8,745 bases of DNA from CAVUAF01 sp964460655 (GCA_964460655.1 CAYWSH010000158.1:1-8745), one strand, 5' to 3'. Counted from the first letter of the stretch, positions 1 to 6,423 are shown. Made by a program: numbers and translations. The notes: generated by a model from the letters alone, not told the origin.

Positions 1-131
1 TGACGCGCTTCCGCCATGACTTTGCTCATCAGGAACTCGGCCGCCGCGCGGTCAGAGGGAAAGACATAGCTCGGCGCCGGCGCCTGCTGCCGCCGACTCG
101 AAAGCCGCCCCATGGAAGCCAGCCGCGTCAT
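1..131 (-). CDS. Unidentified protein, N-terminal 43 codons only
   Basis: The reading frame starts at ATG 131 and runs off the window edge. It overlaps the stop of the upstream crotonase by four bases (ATGA), the usual sign of translational coupling in an operon. The visible protein begins MTRLASMGRLSSRRQQAPAP and continues with SYVFPSDRAAAEFLMSK. The first ~18 residues are basic and low in complexity; a second ATG seven codons in is an alternative start. I do not recognise the family. By position it should be the next step of the aromatic or acyl-CoA degradation operon. A CoA-transferase alpha subunit, the missing partner of the beta subunit upstream, would be attractive, but the visible residues do not resemble the usual start of that family. 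Confidence 0.6.
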   Translation of the reverse strand, partial: MTRLASMGRLSSRRQQAPAPSYVFPSDRAAAEFLMSKVMAEAR

Positions 132-919
132 TTGTTAGCGCCCTTCCACTCCGGCTTCCGCCGCTCGATGAACGCGCGAATCCCCTCTTGCGCGTCCTCG
201 GTCTTCATCAACTCGTTCAAATACGTCTGCTCGGCGCGGGCGAGGCCTTTATCGAAGTGCGCGGCGTCCCAACCATAGAGTGCTTTCTTAGTCACGGCTA
301 GCGCGGCCGGGCTGAGCTCCGATAGCTGTGCGACGCGGTCGTCTATTTTGGCTGACACCAAAGCGTCCGGCACCGCTTCGCACGCCAAGCCGATCTGCGC
401 GGCCTCGGTGCCGCTGATCTGCCGGCCGGTGAGTATGAGGTCGGCCGCGTGCTTCTGCCCGACCACCGCCGCCAACGCCGCCGCGGCGACCGGTGGGAAG
501 CACCCGAGCTTGATCTCCGGGAATCCCCAGGTGGCCTTGTCGGCCGTGATGACGATGTCGCACATCATCGCGAGTTCCGCGCCGCCGCCGAGGCAGTGTC
601 CGCGGACGCCGGCCATCGTGACCTTGCGCGTCGCCACCAGCGCGCGGATGAGGGCGTGAAACTTGCGCAGCATCTCTTCGACTCTGTCCGGCGTGTGGGC
701 GGCGACATCGACGCCGGCGGAGAATGCCTTGTCATTTCCCGAAAGGACAACGGTCGAAATGTCGGCGCGCTGGTTGATCTGCTCCAGCGCGAGCAGCAGC
801 TCTTCCATCATCGGGATATCGATGATGTTCAGCGGCGGTTTGCGCAGCACGATGCGCGCGACGGAGGCATCAATGCCCAGCGCAAGCTTCGTAAGCGCGT
901 TCTCTACCGGCGTAGTCAT
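128..919 (-). CDS. Crotonase-family hydratase, cyclohexadienoyl-CoA hydratase-like
   Basis: The 263-residue protein is a full-length enoyl-CoA hydratase/isomerase. The oxyanion-hole segment FSAGVDV lies at 67-73, and GGGAELAMMCD at 111-121 supplies Glu115, the equivalent of rat hydratase Glu144. WGFPEIKLG at 131-139 supplies Glu135, the equivalent of Glu164. Both catalytic glutamates are present, so it should add water across an enoyl- or dienoyl-CoA double bond. The segments KFHALIRAL (86-94), GHCLGGGAELA and YLNELM (233-238) resemble, from memory, the cyclohexa-1,5-diene-1-carboxyl-CoA hydratase (Dch/BamR) branch, so a ring-derived diene-CoA substrate is plausible but not proven. The start at ATG 919 follows a GGTGAG ribosome-binding site (931-926) with a 6-nt spacer; a GTG at 949 would lie inside the upstream repeat. 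The gene overlaps the next one by ATGA. Confidence 0.9.
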   Translation of the reverse strand: MTTPVENALTKLALGIDASVARIVLRKPPLNIIDIPMMEELLLALEQINQRADISTVVLSGNDKAFSAGVDVAAHTPDRVEEMLRKFHALIRALVATRKVTMAGVRGHCLGGGAELAMMCDIVITADKATWGFPEIKLGCFPPVAAAALAAVVGQKHAADLILTGRQISGTEAAQIGLACEAVPDALVSAKIDDRVAQLSELSPAALAVTKKALYGWDAAHFDKGLARAEQTYLNELMKTEDAQEGIRAFIERRKPEWKGANK

Positions 920-925
920 GAAGAT

Positions 926-931
926 CTCACC
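926..931 (-). promoter_or_regulatory. Ribosome-binding site partly inside a repeat
   Basis: GGTGAG on the minus strand sits 6 nt before ATG 919 and decides that start. Its first three bases (931-929) are the outer end of the hairpin repeat at 929-991, so the repeat contributes half of this site and folding could change access to it. Confidence 0.6.
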
Positions 932-991
932 ACGAAGGCACAAAGACACGAAGTTGAACCTCTCTGCTTCGTGGCTTCGTGCCTTCGTGGT
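929..991. repeat. Inverted repeat, CACGAAGGCAC-type intergenic element
   Basis: Two 25-nt arms (929-953 and 967-991) are complementary at 23 of 25 positions around a 13-nt loop (954-966). Each arm is itself built from repeats of about 8-9 nt around CACGAAG/CTTCGTG. It fills the spacer between the CoA-transferase stop (995) and the crotonase start (919). From memory, this ACCACGAAGGCAC motif recurs between genes in many Acidobacteriota, Planctomycetota and related genomes. On the transcribed minus strand no T-run follows, so it is not a standard intrinsic terminator; an mRNA stability, processing or attenuation role is possible. Confidence 0.85.
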
Positions 992-994
992 TCA

Positions 995-1816
995 TCAAGA
1001 AGTCCAAAACCCGTCCCGATCGTACTCGCGTATCGCCTTCAGCTCCTCCGCGCTCGGCGCCGGCGTCTCGCAGACATTCTTAGCGACCTGCAACTCCCAG
1101 CCTGTGTTCTTCACCACGTCGTCCACGCTGGCACCCGGATGGACCGAGCTCAAGTACGCTTCGCCGAGCTTTGCTGCTTCCGGCGCAACCGGATCATGCT
1201 GCTGTTTGAACCTCAGCACGCATTTCGTGGTGATGCACGCCGCCGGGCCGCCGCGCGGCAGGCCGACGCTGCGCCGCCACGAGCCGCCGGTGCCGTTGCC
1301 CGGCGAGGTGATGTAAGCGACTTTTTCCGGCAGGCGGCGCGCGGAGTGCTCCATCAGGACGACAAAACGCTGCGCCAGCGACGCGATATCGCACGCCCCG
1401 CCGGACCCCGGCAGGCGCACGATGCCGTGGTCGCCGTGCACGAGCGTCGAGTTCAGGTTCCCGAAGCGGTCCACCTCAGCCGCGCCGAGGAAGCCCAGAT
1501 TGACACGCCCGGATTGCAGCATGCCCATCACGCTCAGCATGTCGAGGCACTGCGTGGCGCCGCGAATGTTCGGCGGATCGGCCATGGTGTAGATAAGCTC
1601 GGGTGCGGGCGTCGTGCGGATGACACCGTTCTCGAACAGCCCCACGGCGTTCGGCGCGTGCGTGCGCTTGGCGACGACGAACGCGATCAGCGGCAGCCGC
1701 ATCCCGACGAAGACGACCTCGCCGTCTTTGATCTCGCGCGCCGCGGCGGCGACCATGAGCTCGCCCATGGTGCAGGAAGCAACGGTTTGCGTGGATGCAG
1801 TCAAAGGAGTCGCCAC
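995..1816 (-). CDS. CoA-transferase beta subunit (GctB/IpdB-like)
   Basis: The 273-residue protein matches the beta subunit of class I CoA-transferases. Visible motifs are GELMVAAAAREI at 18-29, VFVGMRLP at 35-42, RTHAPNAV at 51-58, and the LFENGVI segment whose Glu62 aligns with the catalytic glutamate of the ENG motif. Further on are GSGGACDIAS and AYITSPGNG. The family moves CoA between acids such as glutaconate; related IpdAB proteins instead hydrolyse a ring in steroid breakdown. Keeping the ENG glutamate slightly favours true transferase chemistry. These enzymes need an alpha subunit, and none is visible on either side. The start is uncertain: GTG 1816 has no ribosome-binding site and lies inside the preceding repeat, while ATG 1768 (residue 17) would begin almost at the first conserved segment and also lacks one. 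Confidence 0.88.
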   Translation of the reverse strand: MATPLTASTQTVASCTMGELMVAAAAREIKDGEVVFVGMRLPLIAFVVAKRTHAPNAVGLFENGVIRTTPAPELIYTMADPPNIRGATQCLDMLSVMGMLQSGRVNLGFLGAAEVDRFGNLNSTLVHGDHGIVRLPGSGGACDIASLAQRFVVLMEHSARRLPEKVAYITSPGNGTGGSWRRSVGLPRGGPAACITTKCVLRFKQQHDPVAPEAAKLGEAYLSSVHPGASVDDVVKNTGWELQVAKNVCETPAPSAEELKAIREYDRDGFWTS

Positions 1817-1884
1817 AGATTACACGGATTCGAACAGATCAGAATAAATCCGTCCGCATCCGCGAAATCCGTGGTTACAGATTG
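1812..1884. repeat. CACAGATTACACGGATT-type intergenic element with imperfect inverted ends
   Basis: The element carries CACGGATT at 1823-1830 and its exact complement AATCCGTG at 1866-1873. Looser matches extend outward (CAGATT on the left, a similar segment on the right), and ATCCG words recur between them (1848-1872). It spans the whole 58-nt spacer and spills into both genes: the last codons and TAA of the epoxidase lie in its right end, and the GTG start of the CoA-transferase lies in its left end. From memory this motif is another widespread interspersed intergenic repeat in environmental bacteria. Confidence 0.7.
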
Positions 1885-3050
1885 ATGGCCGTTTTTCTCG
1901 GCTCGGCGATGGTCTGGAGCGGGTCGCGCGCGCCCTGCTTAGGCGCGATCCACTTCTTCTCCGCACCGAGAATGTCTTTCAGCAGCTTCTTGTCGGCCAC
2001 CGTGGGCAGGAAGTCGTCGAGCTGCTGCGCGTATTCCTTCTCTTCCATCGCTGCGCCCGTCTGCGGATGGACCATCATGCCTTTGTAGCGACCGATAGCG
2101 CGATTGAACTTGATATCGGGCGTATAGAGCTTCTTGCCGCCGTTCGGCATCGCCAGGTTGAACTTCTCGATGAGCCCAGCGACTTCGTCGCGATACAGAT
2201 TGCGGTTGTAGTCGTTGATGTCGCCGAGATCGGGCTGCTTGTCGTTCTTCGGCTCGTCGTAGCGTCCCTTCACGCCCCACACATACGCCCAGTGTGCCGA
2301 CGAGGAATTATCGGTGCCGAACAGGTCGTAGCTCGTCGAGATCCACTTGTTCAGGTACTTCTGCAGCAGCCACGTCGGCAGCACGCCAGCCTCGACCACA
2401 CGCTTGATGCCGTCGTTGCCCGTGCCCATGTGGAACGCTTCTTCGCGCAGCATGTACGACATGGAGCGGCCCAGCGGCGCGAACGCCGAATACTTCAGCA
2501 TCTGCAGTTGGAATTTGCCGTCGCGATCGACAAAGTCGGTGTAAACATAGAAATCGAGCCAGTTGTCGATGTCCTGGTTGAACGCGCCGAGCAACCGCTC
2601 ATTCTCGAACGCCCGGCGCTCGAGCAGCTTCTGCGCTTCCACCTTACCGGAGTGGCCGAAGTGGTCGAGCAGCAGCGCGCACATCTGCCAGCCATGGCGC
2701 ATCTCCTCGACCATGACGCGCACGAGCGCATTGCGGTCCCAATCGGACGGCGCGGATTCGAACAGGAAGCGCTGCTGCTCCACCGACGCGAACTCGGTGT
2801 CGCCCTGGTAGACGATCAGGTTGAGCAGCGCATCGCGGATCTGCTGCGAGGGGATCTGCCGCAGGTTCTCCCACTTGCGCCGGCCCTTGTAGTGGCCGAA
2901 CTGTATCTCTTCTGTCTCGATCGCGCCGTAGAGCGTCTGGAATTTGAAGCCGCCCTGCTCCGCGACGTCGACGCCGATGTCCTTCTTCCAGCCTTCGAAC
3001 ATCCCGACCCAGTCGGAAAAGGTATTAATGCGGGTTGCTGCCTGTGCCAT
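1875..3050 (-). CDS. BoxB-like diiron aryl-CoA epoxidase (Phenylacetic acid catabolic family)
   Basis: The 391-residue protein belongs to the ferritin-like diiron oxygenases that include benzoyl-CoA 2,3-epoxidase BoxB and PaaA. Likely iron ligands are Glu86 or Glu91 in GDTEFASVEQQ, Glu116 and His119 in VEEMRHGWQM, an acidic residue in the DFVDRDGKFQL segment (172-182), and Glu204 and His207 in LREEAFHMGTG. Segments such as QGDTE.ASVEQQR, DRDGKFQL, LQKYLNKW and DLFG resemble BoxB as I remember it. At 391 residues it is shorter than BoxB (about 470) and longer than PaaA (about 310). The family adds one oxygen atom of O2 to the ring of an aryl-CoA, with electrons from a flavin/iron-sulphur reductase; no reductase and no PaaB/C/D are in view. 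It sits between aldehyde dehydrogenase and CoA-transferase genes. The start at ATG 3050 has only a weak upstream CAGG. The substrate is unknown. Confidence 0.85.
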   Translation of the reverse strand: MAQAATRINTFSDWVGMFEGWKKDIGVDVAEQGGFKFQTLYGAIETEEIQFGHYKGRRKWENLRQIPSQQIRDALLNLIVYQGDTEFASVEQQRFLFESAPSDWDRNALVRVMVEEMRHGWQMCALLLDHFGHSGKVEAQKLLERRAFENERLLGAFNQDIDNWLDFYVYTDFVDRDGKFQLQMLKYSAFAPLGRSMSYMLREEAFHMGTGNDGIKRVVEAGVLPTWLLQKYLNKWISTSYDLFGTDNSSSAHWAYVWGVKGRYDEPKNDKQPDLGDINDYNRNLYRDEVAGLIEKFNLAMPNGGKKLYTPDIKFNRAIGRYKGMMVHPQTGAAMEEKEYAQQLDDFLPTVADKKLLKDILGAEKKWIAPKQGARDPLQTIAEPRKTAINL

Positions 3051-3070
3051 TGGGGAAACCTGGATTGCGG

Positions 3071-3150
3071 AATTGTGTAATTGGGTAATTGAGAAAACAC
3101 TGCGCCAGCTCTTAATTTACCCGATTACGCAATTACCCGATTACCCAATT
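3071..3150. repeat. AT-rich TAATTGGGTAATTG-type inverted intergenic repeat
   Basis: Arms at 3077-3091 (GTAATTGGGTAATTG) and 3130-3144 are complementary at 14 of 15 positions around a 38-nt loop. The right side holds three tandem GATTAC/AATTACCC-type units up to 3150. It starts right at the TAA of the aldehyde dehydrogenase and fills most of the 99-nt spacer before the epoxidase. Its composition is far more AT-rich than the flanking genes. It is unrelated in sequence to the repeats at 929 and 1812. No T-run follows the stem on the transcribed strand in a way that marks a terminator. Confidence 0.75.
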
Positions 3151-4622
3151 TATAAGCTCAACCACACGCTCTTCACTTCTGTGTAATGCTGGATCGCCTC
3201 GGCGCCGAGTTCGCGGCCGAAGCCGCTCTGCTTGTATCCACCGAACGGCAGCGCAACGTCGTACAGATTGTAGGCGTTCACCCAGACGGTGCCGGCCTTG
3301 AGCTTACGCACGATGGCGTGCGCTTTCTTGACGTCGCTCGTCCACACCGCCGCGGCCAGACCGTAGATGTTGCGGTTAGCGAGTTCGGCGACGTGCTCCA
3401 CGTCGTCGAACGGAATGGTCGCGAGCACCGGCCCGAAGATTTCTTCCTGCGCGATCTTCATCTGGTTGTCGACCGCGTCAAAGATGGTCGGCTCGAGGAA
3501 GTAGCCTTTGCCACCATCGACGTTCGCGCGCTTGCCGCCGGCGACGAGCTTCGCGCCCTCACTCTTCCCGGCCTCGATGTAGCCAAGCACGGTATTCATC
3601 TGCTGTTCGCTCACGATGGCGCCGAGGCGCGTCTTGGGATCGAGCGGATCGCCCGGCTTGAGCTTCTGCGCGCGGTCCACGAGCTTCGTCATGAACTCAT
3701 CGTGCACCTTGCGCTCGACGAACAACCGCGAGCCCGCCGCACAGACCTCGCCCTTACCGTAAAAGATGCCGGTGGTCGCGCCTTTGACGGCTTCGTCCAT
3801 GTTCGCATCGGCCAGCACGATGTTCGGCGACTTGCCGCCGAGTTCCAGCGTGACGCGCTTGATCGTGTCGGCCGCGCCGCGCATCACCTCTTTGCCGACC
3901 GCGGTCGAGCCGGTGAACGCGACTTTGTCCACGCCCGGATGTCTCACCAAGCCCATGCCCACGACGGGCCCAGAACCTGGCAGGATGTTGACGACCCCCG
4001 GGGGCACGCCGGCTTCCAGCATCAGTTCGCCGACACGCAGCGCCGAGAGCGCCGTTTGCGACGCCGGCTTCCAGATCACGGTGTTGCCGCACGCCAGCGC
4101 CGGCGCGATCTTCCACGACGCGAGGAGTAACGGGAAATTCCACGGCACGATGGCCGCGACCACACCGAGCGGCTCGCGCAGCGTGTAGGTGAAGGCGTTG
4201 GGGCGCGAATTGATGGTCTCGCCCGTGACTTTGGTCGCCCAACCGGCGTAGTAGCGGAAGACCTCGCAGACGGTCGGCACATCGACGTAGCGCGACTCGA
4301 AGATGGGCTTGCCGTTGTCGAGCGTTTCGAGTTCAGCGACTTCATCGATGTTCTTCTCGATAAGGTCAGCGATGCGCCACAGGAGCTTTCCGCGTTCGGC
4401 GGCGGTCATCTTCTGCCACGCGCCGTTGGGATCGTCGAAAGCTTTGCGTGCCGCCGTAACGGCGCGATCGACATCGGCGGTGGTGGCCGAAGCGATCTGC
4501 GTCAGCTCTTCGCCGGTTGCTGGATTGACGGTCGCGAACGTCTTGCCGTCAGACGCGTCCGTCCACTGGCCGTTGATGAGCAATTTGCCGGGACGGATCT
4601 GGGCTTTGGTGGCGGCGATCAA
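3150..4622 (-). CDS. NAD(P)-dependent aldehyde dehydrogenase
   Basis: This is a full-length 490-residue ALDH-superfamily enzyme that oxidises an aldehyde to an acid. Visible motifs are PWNFP (160-164, Asn162), WKPA with cofactor-binding Lys185, FTGST (236-240), LELGGKSPN with general base Glu260, and GEVCAAGSR with catalytic Cys294. EEIFGPV follows at 393-399, then PFGGYKQSGFGRE. It resembles the broad betaine/phenylacetaldehyde/ALDH1-2 group rather than the PaaZ or BoxD semialdehyde type, so its substrate could be a ring-cleavage aldehyde or an aromatic aldehyde upstream of CoA activation. The start is TTG 4622, supported by AAAGGTGA (4636-4629) six nt upstream inside the end of the preceding small gene; only one base separates that gene's stop from this start. 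The stop touches the repeat downstream. Confidence 0.93.
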   Translation of the reverse strand: MIAATKAQIRPGKLLINGQWTDASDGKTFATVNPATGEELTQIASATTADVDRAVTAARKAFDDPNGAWQKMTAAERGKLLWRIADLIEKNIDEVAELETLDNGKPIFESRYVDVPTVCEVFRYYAGWATKVTGETINSRPNAFTYTLREPLGVVAAIVPWNFPLLLASWKIAPALACGNTVIWKPASQTALSALRVGELMLEAGVPPGVVNILPGSGPVVGMGLVRHPGVDKVAFTGSTAVGKEVMRGAADTIKRVTLELGGKSPNIVLADANMDEAVKGATTGIFYGKGEVCAAGSRLFVERKVHDEFMTKLVDRAQKLKPGDPLDPKTRLGAIVSEQQMNTVLGYIEAGKSEGAKLVAGGKRANVDGGKGYFLEPTIFDAVDNQMKIAQEEIFGPVLATIPFDDVEHVAELANRNIYGLAAAVWTSDVKKAHAIVRKLKAGTVWVNAYNLYDVALPFGGYKQSGFGRELGAEAIQHYTEVKSVWLSL

Positions 4623-4623
4623 G

Positions 4624-4812
4624 TCACTTCACCTTTCGTCCGGTAATCGTCCGGCGCTTAGGATCGCGGCTGTAGAAGAACCGCCACAGAACGCCATCGC
4701 GCTCCGATCCCTCGTCGAGCCGCTCAAAGTTCCCGCCCACGTCAGCGTGGCGCCACTCCGGCTGCGGCTCCTCCGGCTGCTCCCAGGTGAATTCTCTCTT
4801 CTTGTGGTTCAT
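4624..4812 (-). CDS. Small hypothetical protein, 62 residues
   Basis: The frame starts at ATG 4812 and begins MNHKKREFTWEQPEEPQPEW. The N-terminal half is acidic with Pro and Trp (TWEQPEEPQPEW). The middle reads DVGGNFERLDEG, and after LWRFFYSRD the C-terminus is strongly basic (PKRRTITGRKVK). There is no signal peptide, membrane segment or metal motif. An in-frame GTG at 4830 would overlap the upstream stop as GTGA and add six residues; both starts have weak ribosome-binding sites. I do not recognise a family. It is probably real: it fits exactly between two operon genes (14 nt and 1 nt gaps) and carries the ribosome-binding site of the next gene near its end. A PaaB-like or other small auxiliary oxygenase role is conceivable, but no PaaB motif is visible. 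Confidence 0.65.
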   Translation of the reverse strand: MNHKKREFTWEQPEEPQPEWRHADVGGNFERLDEGSERDGVLWRFFYSRDPKRRTITGRKVK

Positions 4813-4826
4813 TGCGCCTGATGACG

Positions 4827-5648
4827 TCACTTCGCCTTGAAGTCCGGTGGACGCTTCTCGACGTATGCGCCCAAGCCTTCCTTTGCGTCGGCGCTCTTGA
4901 AGAGCAGCGATTGCAGCTCGCGCTCGATGGCGAGCGCCGACTCCAGCGGCAGCTCCCAGCCCGTCTGCACCGAGCGCTTGATGTGTCCGACGGCCATCGC
5001 CGCCTTGTTCGGTGGGCAGAACGTCCTGGCATACTCCATGATGTCGCTCATGAAGTTGTCCTTCGAGAACAGGTCGTTAACGATGCCGTAGTCCTTCGCC
5101 TCTTCCATCGAGAACGTGTTTCCGGTCACCATGAACTCGATCGCCTTGGACTTGCCAACGAGGCGTGACAACCGCTGGGTGCCTCCAGTGCCGGGCAGCA
5201 CCCCAAGATTCACTTCCGGGAGGCCGATCTTGTCCGCCGTCCCTCCGCGACCAATACGCAAGTCGGCCGCCATGGCGATCTCCAGCCCACCGCCGACGGT
5301 GTGGCCGTTCAGCGCGGCGATGACGAGCTTGGGCGTGTGCTCCAGCCGCAGCAGCGTCTCGTTGGCGTGCAGGCAGAAGTAATACTTGAACACCGGATCG
5401 ACGCTGGCCAGCATCTTGATGTTCGCGCCGGCGCTGAAGAACTTGTCGCCCGCGCCAGTCAGCACGATGACGTGGACGTCGTTCGCGAAGCGCGCCTTCA
5501 GCACCGCTTCGTCGATCTGCCGGTTCATCTCGTAGGTGTAGGTGTTGGCGGGCGGATCGTCGAGCGTGATGACGGCCACGCCGTCTTCCACGCGGTATTG
5601 CACCAGTTGTTTAGTGGCGGTTTCAGCGGGACTCAGAGTAGTGACCAT
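4827..5648 (-). CDS. Enoyl-CoA hydratase/isomerase (crotonase family)
   Basis: The 273-residue protein is a complete crotonase. FSAGANIKML (71-80) and VGGGLEIAMAADLRIG (118-133) form the oxyanion hole and supply Glu123. IGLPEVNLGVLPGTGGTQRL (141-160) supplies Glu145, so both acid/base glutamates of hydratases are present. It should hydrate a 2-enoyl-CoA, and a PaaF/PaaG-like role in ring-fragment beta-oxidation fits the neighbours. The start at ATG 5648 follows GAGGAG (5659-5654) at 5 nt, the strongest ribosome-binding site of the operon; the frame stays open further upstream but without such support. It is the first gene after a terminator, so it is probably the operon promoter-proximal gene. 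It is clearly divergent from the other crotonase in the operon (128-919). Confidence 0.93.
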   Translation of the reverse strand: MVTTLSPAETATKQLVQYRVEDGVAVITLDDPPANTYTYEMNRQIDEAVLKARFANDVHVIVLTGAGDKFFSAGANIKMLASVDPVFKYYFCLHANETLLRLEHTPKLVIAALNGHTVGGGLEIAMAADLRIGRGGTADKIGLPEVNLGVLPGTGGTQRLSRLVGKSKAIEFMVTGNTFSMEEAKDYGIVNDLFSKDNFMSDIMEYARTFCPPNKAAMAVGHIKRSVQTGWELPLESALAIERELQSLLFKSADAKEGLGAYVEKRPPDFKAK

Positions 5649-5653
5649 GCGGG

Positions 5654-5696
5654 CTCCTCGAACGCGCGGCGCGCGCGCCTCGAACCCATGATTGTA
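5654..5696 (-). promoter_or_regulatory. Putative promoter and leader of the catabolic operon
   Basis: Minus-strand TACAAT (5696-5691) is a good -10 hexamer, predicting transcription from about 5684 and a leader of about 36 nt that ends in GAGGAG (5659-5654). No convincing -35 is seen at 16-18 bp. The leader has two copies of an 8-mer, CCTCGAAC on the plus strand (5656-5663 and 5678-5685), 22 bp apart, and a 12-nt GC palindrome (5668-5679). Either could be an operator; the copy at 5656 overlaps the ribosome-binding site. Confidence 0.45.
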
Positions 5697-5733
5697 CCGC
5701 GCTGCGAGACGACGCGGGCGGCCGGCCAAGCGT

Positions 5734-5762
5734 AAAAAAGCCCGGGCGCACGGCCCGGGCTT
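5734..5762 (-). terminator. Rho-independent terminator of the PEP-CTERM gene
   Basis: Reading the minus strand, AAGCCCGGGC (5762-5753) pairs perfectly with GCCCGGGCTT (5747-5738) around a 5-nt loop, and the stem runs into six T (5739-5734). It lies 17 nt after the PEP-CTERM stop codon. There is no T-run on the plus strand, so it acts one way and insulates the downstream catabolic operon. Confidence 0.95.
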
Positions 5763-5778
5763 CGGCCAAAGGAGCAGA

Positions 5779-6417
5779 TTACTTGCGGAGCTTCTTACGG
5801 AGGATGCCTGCCAGGCCAGTGGCCATCAGCAGCATCGAGGCCGGCTCGGGAGCAAGCTGGTTGCCGGGGTTACCGATGCCCGTCGTGCCGATCGGACGCC
5901 AGCCGAGCGCTTCGTTCTGACCGGTAACAGCCAGGTCGAAGTTGCCGGTGCTCGAAACCAGGCCGGTATCGTTGTACACGTTCGTCACGCCGTCGAGCGT
6001 GATGGCGATCGTGGGGAATACACCAGGATTCTGGTTCGAGCAGCAAGCGCCACCGTAGGATTCGCTGGTGTCGAAGTTGTACGCGAAGGTCTGGGTCAGG
6101 ATGAGATTCCAGCCATCCGGTATGATCGTGCCCGAACCCCAGATGTTGATGCCGTTCCACAGGGCGCCGTTCGAGTTATACAGCGCGCCACCGAAAACAA
6201 CCGGCGCACCAGAATTGTTGGTGATCATGAACGCGCCGGCATCGTAGGGACCGGCACCGATAAAGATCGTGTTCGGGTCGCCATCCCAGATCGACGGGAA
6301 CGTCGGGCTGCCGCGAAGGCCATCGGCGTAGCCGACATAAATGGTGACGCTACCGGCAAAGGCCGAGGAGCACAAGCCCAAGACCAAGATTGTTCCCAGA
6401 AGCGCGCGCAATTTCAT
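5779..6417 (-). CDS. PEP-CTERM sorting-domain secreted protein
   Basis: This 212-residue exported protein has a Sec signal peptide (MKLRALLGTI then a hydrophobic core) with likely cleavage after AFA at residue 21. The C-terminus carries a PEP-CTERM signal: Pro190-Glu191-Pro192, a short hydrophobic segment ASMLLMATGLAGIL, and the basic tail RKKLRK. Exosortase recognises such tails and delivers proteins to the cell surface or exopolysaccharide matrix. The middle (22-189) is rich in Gly, Asn, Thr and Ser, likely beta-structured, with a vicinal pair Cys125-Cys126; I recognise no domain. The start at ATG 6417 has AGGAGG (6429-6424) at 6 nt, whereas ATG 6423 would abut that site. It is a single-gene unit with its own sigma-54-type promoter and terminator. 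No exosortase gene is in the window. Confidence 0.92.
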   Translation of the reverse strand: MKLRALLGTILVLGLCSSAFAGSVTIYVGYADGLRGSPTFPSIWDGDPNTIFIGAGPYDAGAFMITNNSGAPVVFGGALYNSNGALWNGINIWGSGTIIPDGWNLILTQTFAYNFDTSESYGGACCSNQNPGVFPTIAITLDGVTNVYNDTGLVSSTGNFDLAVTGQNEALGWRPIGTTGIGNPGNQLAPEPASMLLMATGLAGILRKKLRK

Positions 6418-6423
6418 CAACAT

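Noticed and set aside
929..991. Hairpin as an intrinsic terminator
   Set aside because: There is no T-run after the stem on the transcribed strand, and a ribosome-binding site and operon gene follow at once.
449..1885. 478-codon open frame on the plus strand
   Set aside because: It is antisense to the crotonase and CoA-transferase genes, has Arg/Ala-rich content without motifs, and crosses two repeats. GC-rich genes on the other strand create such frames.
2067..3080. 337-codon open frame on the plus strand opposite the epoxidase
   Set aside because: The opposite frame has clear conserved iron-ligand motifs; this one has biased composition and no recognisable domain.
3186..4130. 314-codon open frame on the plus strand opposite the aldehyde dehydrogenase
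   Set aside because: It is a shadow of a full-length ALDH with every catalytic motif.
4822..4829. TGACGTCA palindrome at the hydratase stop
   Set aside because: An 8-bp palindrome within coding and stop sequence is expected by chance and has no promoter context.
6358..6417. Lipoprotein signal in the PEP-CTERM protein (LGLC at residues 13-16)
   Set aside because: A lipobox needs Gly, Ala or Ser before the Cys; here it is Leu, and a standard AFA cleavage site follows.
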